DNA of 64,000 bases from Methanobacterium_B sp963703015 (lineage in GTDB: Archaea; Methanobacteriota; Methanobacteria; Methanobacteriales; Methanobacteriaceae). Every line of letters begins with the position of its first letter. Position 1 is the first letter of the stretch. The stretch lies in contig OY969779.1 in the NCBI GenBank assembly GCA_963703015.1, forward strand, positions 1,798,001 through 1,862,000. Reading direction: 5' to 3'. This document shows, piece after piece, positions 9,235 through 17,888 of this stretch. Both the position numbers and the translations under genes were made by a program. The notes beneath the pieces were generated by a model. That model was not told the DNA's origin. It saw only the letters and a program-made list of their open reading frames with translations, and did no database searches.

Positions 9235-10668
9235 ATGTTATCAAATTCTAATGAAAAGTCATACTTACAAACTCACACAAAAAAAATATTGTTCGTTTTA
9301 TTAATGGGCGGATTCATGTGCATGTTAAACGAAACCGCTTTGTGCATAGCATATCCACATATAATGGTACAGTACAATATTTCGGCGGGAATTGTCCAGT
9401 GGTTGACCACGATTTTTGTTTTAATATCTGGAATTGTATTTCTGATGAGCGCATTTCTTATTCAAAGATTTACAACAAGGAAACTATTCTTATCATCCAT
9501 GGTATTCTTATTATTAGGTACAATAATTGCAGGGGTTTCACCTAATTTCCAGATATTAATGATTGCGCGCGTGATTCAAGCGATAGGAACTGGAATTTTG
9601 GTCCCATTGATATTCAATTCAGTTTTAATACTTATACCTCATGAAAAAAGGGGCTTGGTAATGGGTTTGGTATCGTTTGTAGTGCTTTCAGCACCAATGT
9701 TCTCCCCGGTACTTATGGGTTTTTTAATAGGAATTACAGACTGGCATTGGTTCTTTTTGATGGTTTTCATATTTTTCATAGCCACCACCATCATGGGAAT
9801 GGTGTATTTAAGAAATATCACCGAAATCGTTCACACCAAACTCGATGTGTTATCTGTTTTACTGGCTGCCATTGGATTTACAGGTATAATAACTTGTTTT
9901 AGTAATATAGGAGAAAATGGTTGGAGTTTATTAAATGTAATTTTGCCATTAATTATTGGAATAATTACTTTAATCAGCTTTGCAATTCGCCAGCTTAGGA
10001 TGGAACATCCGTTCCTTAATATTAGGGTATTCAAACATTCCTTTTTCTCAATTGGAGTTTTGATTAATGTTGTAAATATCATGATAATATTTGCAATGGT
10101 GATAATCCTTCCAATATATCTACAAAATGTATTGGGAACGAGTTCGTTTGTAGCCAGCCTAGTTATGTTACCTGGAACTGCTTTAGGATCATTATTACCA
10201 TTACTTTCTGGCCACATTTATGATAAAAAAGGTCCAAGAATTGTTATATGCACGGGGATAGCCATTATGTGCGTTTCAATGATATTGTTATCTCATCTGT
10301 CAGCAACAACCACACTTCTAACTGTTCTATCAATTATTTGTGTTTTGTATATTGGTTCTGCCATGTTAATGTCTCCTAATCAGACACATACACTTGGAAA
10401 TTTGGAATCGAAAGAATATGCCTCGGGTTCAGCAATTATGACTGCATTACAGCAAATTGGTGGCGCGGTTGGTTCTAGTTTGTTTGTTAGTTTCATGACA
10501 TTTGGACAGATATCATACCTAAACAATATCATAAATCCCAATTCCATACAACAACTCGAAGCATTATTGGCAGGGATAAACTTTTCATTCACAATCGGAG
10601 CTGTATTTGTGGGTATTGCTTTTGTGTTTTCATTATTTTTGAAAAAAAAGACTGAAAATGTGGTATAA
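9235..10668 (+). CDS. MFS drug efflux transporter, DHA2 (14-helix) family
   Basis: A 477-residue transporter of the EmrB/QacA type that exports hydrophobic compounds by proton antiport. About 14 hydrophobic helices are visible. The family motifs are present in outline, including the loop RFTTRKLFLSS, the segment GTGILVPLIFNSV and the mid-protein GPRIVICTG. An AAGGAG ribosome site stands 8 nt before the ATG. It is encoded directly after its likely TetR repressor and preceded by an operator copy. A second DHA2 pump lies at 37339-38901. Confidence 0.93.
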   Translation: MLSNSNEKSYLQTHTKKILFVLLMGGFMCMLNETALCIAYPHIMVQYNISAGIVQWLTTIFVLISGIVFLMSAFLIQRFTTRKLFLSSMVFLLLGTIIAGVSPNFQILMIARVIQAIGTGILVPLIFNSVLILIPHEKRGLVMGLVSFVVLSAPMFSPVLMGFLIGITDWHWFFLMVFIFFIATTIMGMVYLRNITEIVHTKLDVLSVLLAAIGFTGIITCFSNIGENGWSLLNVILPLIIGIITLISFAIRQLRMEHPFLNIRVFKHSFFSIGVLINVVNIMIIFAMVIILPIYLQNVLGTSSFVASLVMLPGTALGSLLPLLSGHIYDKKGPRIVICTGIAIMCVSMILLSHLSATTTLLTVLSIICVLYIGSAMLMSPNQTHTLGNLESKEYASGSAIMTALQQIGGAVGSSLFVSFMTFGQISYLNNIINPNSIQQLEALLAGINFSFTIGAVFVGIAFVFSLFLKKKTENVV

Positions 10669-10720
10669 ACTCCTATTTATGGAGATACTACGAAATTAAA
10701 TAAGAATGTGAGGTTTAGGT

Positions 10721-10751
10721 GATGTTACTATTTATTATTTGTAGTAACATC
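10721..10751. terminator. 10-bp perfect hairpin at the junction of convergent genes
   Basis: GATGTTACTA (10721-10730) and TAGTAACATC (10742-10751) enclose an 11-nt loop that contains the stop codon of the minus-strand gene. It probably ends or protects both transcripts; no long T-run follows on the plus strand. Confidence 0.45.
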
Positions 10752-11190
10752 CCAACAAGATTATCAGCATGATTGCTAGTAAACCCGTAAATAAGTAAGG
10801 ATATGCTTCCATAATTGAATAAATGCCTCTATTGGTTGGGCCTTCCATGAATGGTCTGAAATTCAATTGAATGAAGGGGGTTAGGCCTATTAACAATCCA
10901 TTCAATTTCAATCTTTTTCTTTCTTTAACCAGTGCATCATATTCTTTATCAAAATCCTTATGAGGGGTGCTGCTTAAAAAGCCAGTTCCAATTTTATAAA
11001 CTTGTGAAAGTTGCAACACATTTTTATATCTGTTTCTGTATCTGGTGGCAGCTTTACGCCAGCTTTCACGTTTAGCTTCTTCACTGCAGTTTTTTCTAGA
11101 AGGTGGGCAATACTTCTGATTGGGTGATTTCATCTCAAACGGATCACCACACCATAAACAGAATTTTATTTTAGTAACTTCGGGTTTCAT
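10735..11190 (-). CDS. zinc-ribbon protein with C-terminal membrane helix, unknown
   Basis: 151 residues. The N-terminus carries CLWCG (C-x2-C), then CPPSRKNC, a plausible zinc knuckle of the kind that reads like KFCxxCG...QKYCP. A basic stretch (RESWRKAATRYRNRYKN) and a charged linker follow, and a hydrophobic helix (about 130-148) ends the protein. The topology suggests a cytoplasmic zinc domain tethered to the membrane. No named family is recognised. Its upstream region shares a 21-bp element with the microprotein gene at 11715. Confidence 0.65.
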   Translation of the reverse strand: MKPEVTKIKFCLWCGDPFEMKSPNQKYCPPSRKNCSEEAKRESWRKAATRYRNRYKNVLQLSQVYKIGTGFLSSTPHKDFDKEYDALVKERKRLKLNGLLIGLTPFIQLNFRPFMEGPTNRGIYSIMEAYPYLFTGLLAIMLIILLGCYYK

Positions 11191-11243
11191 TGAAACACAA
11201 TATCATAGATTTTTTTTCTAAAAGTAATGTTTAATTTATTTCA

Positions 11244-11264
11244 TATTAACCATCATAATTTTAT
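11244..11264 (-). promoter_or_regulatory. 21-bp repeated upstream element, copy A
   Basis: Minus-strand reading TAAAATTATGATGGTTAATA(T), identical to 11851-11871. It begins 54 nt before the zinc-ribbon gene at 11190. It may include a TATA-like TTAATAT. Confidence 0.5.
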
Positions 11265-11377
11265 GTCAAAATACTTAAAAATATATTAATAGTTGGGATA
11301 TGGCTCAACTAACTTTATTAGTAGGAAAATTTTCCTTGCAAATATTAGAGAAACTCAAACCAAAAAAAATGGATGGG

Positions 11378-11587
11378 TTAAAACAGGTTTAATTTACCCA
11401 TCTCTTGTTTCAAAAAAACACAAATAATTCCTACAATCATGCCAAGGCTAGATATATTACCAGCTAATCCTGCAAGCACTGGATTTCGCAGGTTTATGAT
11501 GAGGAATAAAAAGATAACTATGGAAACAACTTCCACTCCCAGAACTAATCCCACCATCCCGATTATTTTATCCAAGTTAGAAATCAT
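11378..11587 (-). CDS. small two-helix membrane protein, unknown
   Basis: About 69 residues from the ATG at 11587, which has a perfect GGAGGT 9 nt upstream (11597-11602). An upstream in-frame start at 11617 lacks such a site. There are two hydrophobic helices (about 6-32 and 41-60) and a short charged tail. No family is recognised. It belongs to a run of small membrane-protein genes on the same strand (10735-13812). Confidence 0.6.
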   Translation of the reverse strand: MISNLDKIIGMVGLVLGVEVVSIVIFLFLIINLRNPVLAGLAGNISSLGMIVGIICVFLKQEMGKLNLF

Positions 11588-11714
11588 CGCACAGTTACCT
11601 CCATTTTTTCTACTCAAAATTGATCTAACAATATAACGAAGAACTGATTCAAATGCATAAAATTAAAAAAAGGAAGAAATTACTAAAACATTAATTTTCA
11701 GTTCTAAAGGTATA

Positions 11715-11819
11715 TTAGGATTTATTCTTTTCTATAACCACATATCTAATTCCGTACATAACAGGTAAGGTTAATATTGCTACTGCAATTATTATGATGG
11801 CTCCAATATCTGCGGGCAA
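11715..11819 (-). CDS. 34-residue membrane microprotein, TTG start
   Basis: A short gene with a strong GGAGGTGA ribosome site (11826-11833), a 6-nt spacer, then TTG and 34 codons to TAA. The product is one hydrophobic helix (GAIIIIAVAILTLPVMYG) followed by a basic tail (YVVIEKNKS). Such proteins often act as small subunits or regulators of membrane complexes. The upstream 21-bp element shared with the zinc-ribbon gene supports real expression. No homologue is known to me. Confidence 0.6.
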   Translation of the reverse strand: MPADIGAIIIIAVAILTLPVMYGIRYVVIEKNKS

Positions 11820-11850
11820 AATCGTTCACCTCCAAAAAATTTTCATCTCA

Positions 11851-11871
11851 ATATTAACCATCATAATTTTA
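11851..11871 (-). promoter_or_regulatory. 21-bp repeated upstream element, copy B
   Basis: Identical to 11244-11264 and located 32 nt before the TTG of the 34-residue microprotein. The repetition next to two starts points to a shared promoter or operator. Confidence 0.5.
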
Positions 11872-12048
11872 CATTGAAATCAATGGCAAAGTAATACATC
11901 ATATTTTTATGGGAAATATCAATGAATTATATGGCGAATTCATTAACAGAACTATAATAAATGTTTTCAGAAAAAGAATCTTTGGGAAAAAAAGCAAATT
12001 GTTAGTTATAAAAAAAATGACACTTCCTTTTAATATTCAGAGCTGTGT

Positions 12049-12780
12049 TCAAATTTGGATGTATGTGGATAGAAGAATAAATATGGCGAAGGAAACAACA
12101 AAAACCAAAGCTGCCAATCTAGCTTCGCCGTTTCGATGGGATTCTGGTATGATCTCTTCTGCAGTAACAGTTAATAATATACCTGCAGTAAATGCCAGAA
12201 CACTATATTTAACAATGATTGGTTCTCCACTGATTAAGAAATAGCCTAATAATGCCCCACCAATAACAGGTAAACTTGCCATGAAATTTAGGACGATCCT
12301 AATTTTTCTATTAAATTTCCTTTCTTTAAACGCAGCAATGTTGGCAAAACCTTCAGGAATATCTGCCAAAACCACACCTAATGCCAAAAATAGTCCCAAC
12401 TGAATATTTATCAAGGAACCTGTGCCTATCATAAGACCATCCGTGAATGAGTCCAATGCTACTCCCATAAAAATGGCCCAAGCAGTTGTGGAATCTTCAT
12501 TACCAGATCTGCCCTGTATGAAGTTTATGAGATTGTCGATAATGATGAAGAAAATTCCCCCACCAATAAATGCAAAAACAATTACGGTTGGAGAAGTGGT
12601 TTTAAGGGCTTCAGGTAGAAGCACAACACTAATAACAGCTAAAATAATTCCTGCAGCAGCATGTAACGATAAACTATAGGTATTCCTGCTAATTGTGAAT
12701 ATCTCTGCAACCACACCTCCCAGGAAGGTTCCCAATGCAGGGAGTAATGAAAATATTACAAGTAAATAAACTTCGTTCAT
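12049..12780 (-). CDS. ZIP family divalent metal transporter
   Basis: A 243-residue ZIP-type permease with about eight transmembrane helices. The metal-binding helices carry DSFTDGLMIG (the HNxxDG-type helix IV) and ADIPEGFAN (the HxxPEG-type helix V); Asp replaces the usual His in both, which may shift metal preference. It probably imports zinc, iron or a similar ion across the cell membrane. The ribosome site is weak. The loop RGSNEDST between helices is short and lacks a His-rich stretch. Confidence 0.85.
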   Translation of the reverse strand: MNEVYLLVIFSLLPALGTFLGGVVAEIFTISRNTYSLSLHAAAGIILAVISVVLLPEALKTTSPTVIVFAFIGGGIFFIIIDNLINFIQGRSGNEDSTTAWAIFMGVALDSFTDGLMIGTGSLINIQLGLFLALGVVLADIPEGFANIAAFKERKFNRKIRIVLNFMASLPVIGGALLGYFLISGEPIIVKYSVLAFTAGILLTVTAEEIIPESHRNGEARLAALVFVVSFAIFILLSTYIQI

Positions 12781-12862
12781 TTTTAAGCATCATCCATAAT
12801 TTCCAGTTTGCTAAACAATACACATGTCAACATAGAAGATGTTTTTAATTAATTTGAGATAA

Positions 12863-13444
12863 CTACGGTTTTTTTATTAGATTTTTTTTGTAATTATTTC
12901 TGATGTAAAGTAACACAATTAAATGTAAAATTATTGCAAATCCAACTGCTAAACCTGTAATTAGGTAAGAAATCTTCAAGCTAGAGTAGAAGATCACGAG
13001 GGCGTATAATCCAACTGGAATCCCAAGAACTAAACTCACAATTATCCCAGGATTGTATTGTTTATTAACAATAGAAAAAATCACATGGCTCAAACTATTT
13101 ATAACTCCAAAGAATGGTATCCACAGACCAATTAATGGATTTATGCTGGATAAAATTGCGAATAATGGCATTAATATCCATATAATTGGTATATTTATCC
13201 AGAATATGTTCTTATCATTGAGGGGATAATCCCCATCTGAAACCTTGAAAACAGTCTGGTTAACATAATGTTTAAACCCATTTTTTGAGTGTTCCTCAAA
13301 TTGATGAAGCAAGTAAATGGGTATCTGAATCCAAATCAAAAATAAAAGCGTATTTGATGGTTTGATGAATATGAATATCAACAGAGTCAGAATTACTGCC
13401 CCTCCTAAACACAACTTAGACCAGTTTTTGTATAGCCAATCCAT
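12863..13444 (-). CDS. HXXEE domain membrane protein (second copy)
   Basis: 193 residues with five or six transmembrane helices. LLHQFEEH (about 45-52) supplies the HxxEE motif. It is longer than the copy at 3825 and clearly diverged from it. The role is unknown. An AGGGAT ribosome site precedes the ATG. Confidence 0.7.
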   Translation of the reverse strand: MDWLYKNWSKLCLGGAVILTLLIFIFIKPSNTLLFLIWIQIPIYLLHQFEEHSKNGFKHYVNQTVFKVSDGDYPLNDKNIFWINIPIIWILMPLFAILSSINPLIGLWIPFFGVINSLSHVIFSIVNKQYNPGIIVSLVLGIPVGLYALVIFYSSLKISYLITGLAVGFAIILHLIVLLYIRNNYKKNLIKKP

Positions 13445-13626
13445 AATTATCCCTTCAAATTAAATCTGCACTGTTACATAGTTTTGGCATCCGACAAATT
13501 TATAGATGGTGGAAAATCTTTTATCACAAAATTAGTTTTAAGTGAATTAACTGTAAATGTAAGTGAGTTTTTGTAAAAAATAAAATTAATGGTAATAGTT
13601 TTCCAATTCAATGCATAATTAGATTT

Positions 13627-13812
13627 TCAACGGTTTTTGAGGGTGAATGTCCATTTCAATGATCTTTTACTGATGTTCATGAAATAAAGTCCATTTATTG
13701 AAAATATTATTCCAAGGAAAATGTTGGTGTTAACACCTGTGGAAAAGAAAAGGAACATGTTATAAATACCGAATATCAGTGAGGTTACACCAAAAATTAA
13801 TTCCAAGTTCAT
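13627..13812 (-). CDS. small two-helix membrane protein, unknown
   Basis: 61 residues with two hydrophobic helices (about 4-24 and 29-48) and a basic tail (KRSLKWTFTLKNR). A GGAGGA site lies about 10 nt before the ATG. No family is recognised. Confidence 0.55.
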   Translation of the reverse strand: MNLELIFGVTSLIFGIYNMFLFFSTGVNTNIFLGIIFSINGLYFMNISKRSLKWTFTLKNR

Positions 13813-13892
13813 TTTCTATGTTCCTCCACATTTTCACTATTTTTTCACAAGATGAGTTTTGTAGTATTTAAAAAAAAATTAAAGATAAGGAT

Positions 13893-15413
13893 CTAGGTTC
13901 TAAAGTACAGGAAAGCAGCTTTCAATTTATTTCCTGCAGCATCCTTAACTGATCCTCCTGCTAAACATACTTGGTACCATGATTGATAACTTCGAGTCTT
14001 GGTTTGGATGTACAAACTATTGTTTTTGATCGATTTACTGGAAATTGCTAATTTTTTGCCGGTGTTCAAGTTTTTCACGCTGATCATGGACCAGTTAGCA
14101 CTTTTAAAAATATTTTCTGAAAATTTCACTGTTATGTGGCTTGTTTTTGAAAATCCTGTTGAAAGATATTTTGGATTTGTTGAAATTATTATAGGTTGAA
14201 CAGTATCTATGGTGTATTTTTTAGTGTACACTGGAGAATAGTTGTTGGCAAGATCAACTGCAACGAATTTCAATACACTTGTTGAACTTATTTTTATAGG
14301 TCCATTATATTTTGCACTGGATTGTGTTGGCGTTTTACCATTTAATGTGTAGTATATGATTCCTTTTTCACTCATAGCTAATTTCACTGTTTTTTTGATG
14401 TTGTAAATTCCAGAATTTAAGTTTGCACTGGCTGTTGGTTTTTTTGTGTCCACATTTTTCAAGGTGAATATTGTATTTGATGAAGAAGATCCTCCTGGAC
14501 CAATCACTGTTAAGGTTACTCTATAGGTACCATTTTTTTTGTAGTAGTGAAGTGGATTGTACAAGGTAGAGGTACTACCATCTCCAAAATTCCAGTTACA
14601 GTTATCAACATAACCTGTGGATTTAGATGTAAACTGCACCTTTGATGATACTGTGGAGTTAATTTGATGGGTAAAGCTGGATTTTGGTGCAGGATATTTC
14701 AGGTAACTGTAGAAATCGTCAACATAACCTTCTGATCCTCCTGTCCAAGTCACATTTAAGATATGGGTTCCTATGTATGCTAATGGAACTGTGTATTTAA
14801 CGTAACTGGAACTGTTGGTTGTGAATTGCTTGAGTAAACTGCCATCTACGTAAACATTAAATGCCTGTGGAACTCCTGATTCTCCACGGCCCCAAAAACT
14901 TATACTACCAATATTTGTTAGGCTAATGCCCTGAGAAATGTAGTTGGTACTTTCACTTCCACTGGCACTGAAATGAACTGCATTAGATCCTGTATTGGAG
15001 TTGTTAGATATGGTAGTTGTGGAACCAACATTCCAAGATCTTACATCTCCAGTTTCAAAACCAGGATTTCCAAAACGATTTTCAGTCACATTCACGAAAT
15101 TGTTTTTGGTTATGGAACTTATGCCTGCAGGGTTGGTGCATGTTAAAGTAACATTATATTTACCGGGTCTTGTGTAGGTGTGAACTGGATTTTTTTCAGT
15201 TGATGTTTTACTGTCTCCAAAGTTCCATTTCCAGGATGAAACATTACCAAAGGTGGTTTCATGGAATTGAACAGAAAATGGTCCAGTACCTGAACTTGCG
15301 TTGCTGTCAAAATTTGCATATGGTGGACTTGCAGCGCTTGCTGAACCAAAACTGGTAATGCAAAATGCTGTGGCAATTAATATGATTAATAACGATATTT
15401 TCTTGTTAAACAT
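13893..15413 (-). CDS. PKD-domain extracellular protein
   Basis: A 506-residue secreted protein. A signal peptide (about 1-27) is followed by a PKD domain with SWKWNFGDSKTSTEKNP, a carbohydrate-binding-like beta domain (about 115-235), a second PKD domain (NWNFGDGSTST), a chitobiase/hexosaminidase C-terminal-like module (YYTLNGKTPT) and a C-terminal Ig-like SbsA-type domain (TNPKYLSTGFSKTSHITVKF). It has no catalytic domain and no clear membrane anchor, so it is probably a wall-associated structural or binding protein. The assignment of the third and fourth modules is by pattern only. Confidence 0.82.
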   Translation of the reverse strand: MFNKKISLLIILIATAFCITSFGSASAASPPYANFDSNASSGTGPFSVQFHETTFGNVSSWKWNFGDSKTSTEKNPVHTYTRPGKYNVTLTCTNPAGISSITKNNFVNVTENRFGNPGFETGDVRSWNVGSTTTISNNSNTGSNAVHFSASGSESTNYISQGISLTNIGSISFWGRGESGVPQAFNVYVDGSLLKQFTTNSSSYVKYTVPLAYIGTHILNVTWTGGSEGYVDDFYSYLKYPAPKSSFTHQINSTVSSKVQFTSKSTGYVDNCNWNFGDGSTSTLYNPLHYYKKNGTYRVTLTVIGPGGSSSSNTIFTLKNVDTKKPTASANLNSGIYNIKKTVKLAMSEKGIIYYTLNGKTPTQSSAKYNGPIKISSTSVLKFVAVDLANNYSPVYTKKYTIDTVQPIIISTNPKYLSTGFSKTSHITVKFSENIFKSANWSMISVKNLNTGKKLAISSKSIKNNSLYIQTKTRSYQSWYQVCLAGGSVKDAAGNKLKAAFLYFRT

Positions 15414-15696
15414 TTAAAACTTCCAAAATTATAGGTTTTTCTGAACAAAATTTTATGATAATTCTAAAATTGGGATTTCATTACAAAGAATTATCCAACT
15501 GTATATAAAAACATATCGATATGATTTATTAATTAATCCTTTAATATTCACACATCAACTGCTGCCAATTGAAATAAAAGGAATTGGAGACTCAACAATC
15601 TATTAAAAATAAAAATATTTCACTTCATAAAAAAAAGAAACCTAAGAAATAACAACTAAAATGCTGTAAATTTCTTAATATTCACATATTGAATAA

Positions 15697-16383
15697 TCAG
15701 TTTGAATTAATTTGTTCTATGGTTAATTTGGCGGCTCTCTGTTCTGCTTCCTTTTTACTGCCCCCTGAACCTGAACCATATTCATTTGTGTTGATTACAG
15801 CGGTCATGGTGAAGACTTTGTTGTGGGGTTTGCCTTCCTCTTTAAGCAGCTCATAAACTATTTCCAAACCTTTTTGATCACACAATTCCTTTAACTCAGA
15901 TTTGTAATCATAGAAAAAAACTACTTTATCATTTATATGTGGAATCACAGTTTTGAACAGGAATTCTTTAGCTTTATCAATTCCTTGATCAAGATAAATT
16001 GCACCAATGAATGATTCAAACACATCGCTTATTACAGAATCTATTTCCCTCTTAGTTAACTTCAAACTTGAACCAATCTTAATATCTTTTTCAAGCCCCA
16101 GTTCCATGGAATAAGTGTAGAGTGCTTTTTTACAGACAAAATTCGAACGTATCCTAGTTAATTGACCTTCTGTTAAATCAGGATCCATATTATATAAAAA
16201 TTCTGATATAACTAGGTCAAGCACTGCATCGCCTAAAAATTCCAGCCTTTCATAACATTCGTCCAAGTTATTTTCGTTTGAATATGATTCATGGATAAAT
16301 GCTATTTCATACAGGTGAATGTTGATGGGATTTATTGAAAATTTATTTAATATTTGCATAATATCAACTACTATGGATGTCAT
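15697..16383 (-). CDS. rnc: ribonuclease III
   Basis: A 228-residue bacterial-type RNase III that cleaves double-stranded RNA. The catalytic domain has the signature ERLEFLGDAVLDL (45-57), with E48, D52, D120 and E123 matching the four metal ligands of the bacterial enzymes in spacing. A double-stranded RNA-binding domain with GSGGSKKEAEQRAA ends the protein. Length and domain order are normal. Archaea generally process rRNA with the bulge-helix-bulge endonuclease instead, so this gene is unusual and probably acquired. No ribosome site is obvious, so the message may be leaderless. Targets are unknown. Confidence 0.93.
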   Translation of the reverse strand: MTSIVVDIMQILNKFSINPINIHLYEIAFIHESYSNENNLDECYERLEFLGDAVLDLVISEFLYNMDPDLTEGQLTRIRSNFVCKKALYTYSMELGLEKDIKIGSSLKLTKREIDSVISDVFESFIGAIYLDQGIDKAKEFLFKTVIPHINDKVVFFYDYKSELKELCDQKGLEIVYELLKEEGKPHNKVFTMTAVINTNEYGSGSGGSKKEAEQRAAKLTIEQINSN

Positions 16384-16705
16384 ACTTAATAAATAATCTA
16401 AGATATTTAGAATATGAGAATTAGGTTTTAAAGGTCTAATAAAGTTGCAGCTTAATGAGATTTTTCGTTAAAATTTAATATAATGTTATAGATTACCAAA
16501 AAATGGTAAGGATACAAGTGGATGATCGAAATTTTTTTCTTGACAGTTCTACTCTTTTTCATAAAAATTTTTAGGGATAACTAAAACCATTTACTGACGG
16601 ATTTTTGGTTAGCATGGTTAACATATTGGTTTTATGGATTGGAAAAGTATAATTCTTTGAAAAAATAATATATCCATTAAGGAATATCATTCAGGGGTTA
16701 CACCA
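16384..16705. other. intergenic region between divergent rnc and K+ channel genes
   Basis: AT-rich, with promoters for both flanking genes presumed. A 23-codon ATG frame near 16503 lacks a ribosome site and is not called. Nothing else was seen. Confidence 0.4.
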
Positions 16706-17530
16706 ATGAAAAGACATTATCAGGTGATTTTTGAAGCCATATTGTCGATAATGATAATATTAGAAATATTCTTCCTAATCATAGTATCCATAGGATTTTT
16801 AGCAGGTTTAAAGGCAAATTTAGTGTTTAGCTTTGGATTTTATGATATCTCAATAGGTATTTTGATCCTGCTGGATTTTGTTGTTTTCAGGTTCAGAAAC
16901 AGGGAACGTCTTGGTGTGGGGGAATTTATTAGGGAAAACTGGTCCTACTTAGTTTCAATATTTCCACTATTTTTCATTTGTTTCAATCTACTTGACCTTT
17001 ATCAGTACGGATTAATAATTGGAATCATTGGCATTATCAGGCTACTTGCACTGTTCAATGTTTTAAAAATAATTTCTGTCCAGGTACTTCAGTATCCAAA
17101 GAAAACCAAACTGGACTACGCCACCATAGTTTTGTTGTTGATGCTGATCATTGGCTCTTATATATTTTTCCTGGTCGAGAAAGGGGTGAATCCAACAGTT
17201 CCAAGTTATGAATCGGCGTTGTGGTATGCCATAGTTTCCATGACAACAACAGGTTACGGTGACATAGTACCAGTAACATTGATTGGCCATATACTGGGAG
17301 TTTTATTCATCCTTACAGGTATGGGATATGTGAGTTTGGTAACAGCCACACTTGCCTATTCATTCATTGACCTTTTCAGAAAGGAGAGTCGAAAAGCAAT
17401 TAATAATCTTGGAGACACAGCAGATGGACTTAAAGATAGTTTTTCAGATAATGAAACCAAGATGGATCAGGTTATACAAAAATTAGGGGAACTCGAAAAA
17501 AAAATTGAAGAACTTGAGAAGGAAAAATGA
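16706..17530 (+). CDS. potassium channel, six-helix type
   Basis: 274 residues. Five helices plus a pore loop with filter TTTGYGD (180-186) and a final pore-lining helix make a voltage-gated-like K+ channel subunit, functional as a tetramer in the cell membrane. The segment in the voltage-sensor position has few Arg residues (GIIRLLALFNVLKII), so strong voltage gating is doubtful. The C-terminal 60 residues form a charged coiled coil (KLGELEKKIEELEKEK) that could hold the tetramer together. The neighbours give no functional hint. Confidence 0.88.
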   Translation: MKRHYQVIFEAILSIMIILEIFFLIIVSIGFLAGLKANLVFSFGFYDISIGILILLDFVVFRFRNRERLGVGEFIRENWSYLVSIFPLFFICFNLLDLYQYGLIIGIIGIIRLLALFNVLKIISVQVLQYPKKTKLDYATIVLLLMLIIGSYIFFLVEKGVNPTVPSYESALWYAIVSMTTTGYGDIVPVTLIGHILGVLFILTGMGYVSLVTATLAYSFIDLFRKESRKAINNLGDTADGLKDSFSDNETKMDQVIQKLGELEKKIEELEKEK

Positions 17531-17888
17531 ATAATTAACAATGCATGATAATTGCAATTCCAATTAACAGAACAACATACTCTTTACCGTAATTCTTTTA
17601 AATTCTATAAAACCATAATATAATTTTGAATATTAGTAATATATTTATTTCCTTATCCGGTCCTATAACGAAGTTGTTATGTTGAGAATGTTCAGAAGAT
17701 TATTTTCCCAGTACAGTGAGAACTACAATGAACTAAAGGGCATATTTTGGTTGGATCTGTTTTAAAACAAATTCTACCCTGCACAATAAGTATCATGAAA
17801 TCAAAATTTTATAATCTTTGTTTTTTTACTGCGATACAGTTCTAAAATAGAAAATAATAGTGAAAATGGATTTACTAACTAAACACAA
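17531..17888. other. intergenic region with one doubtful micro-ORF
   Basis: AT-rich. A 28-codon frame at 17679-17765 encodes a basic-aromatic peptide (MLRMFRRLFSQYSENY and onward) behind a TATA-like ATATTTATT stretch. It could be a leaderless microprotein or chance. Nothing else was seen. Confidence 0.35.
17679..17765 (+). CDS. possible 28-residue microprotein
   Basis: ATG to TAA with no ribosome site. A TATA-like run about 25-30 nt upstream would fit leaderless transcription. The peptide is amphipathic, with Arg/Phe at the start and Trp/Leu at the end. Support is weak. Confidence 0.2.
   Translation: MLRMFRRLFSQYSENYNELKGIFWLDLF

Noticed and set aside
11909..12244. 111-codon plus-strand frame
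   Set aside because: Its 3' half is antisense to the ZIP transporter gene; no ribosome site.
16503..16574. 23-codon frame upstream of the K+ channel
   Set aside because: No ribosome site or conservation evidence; likely chance.
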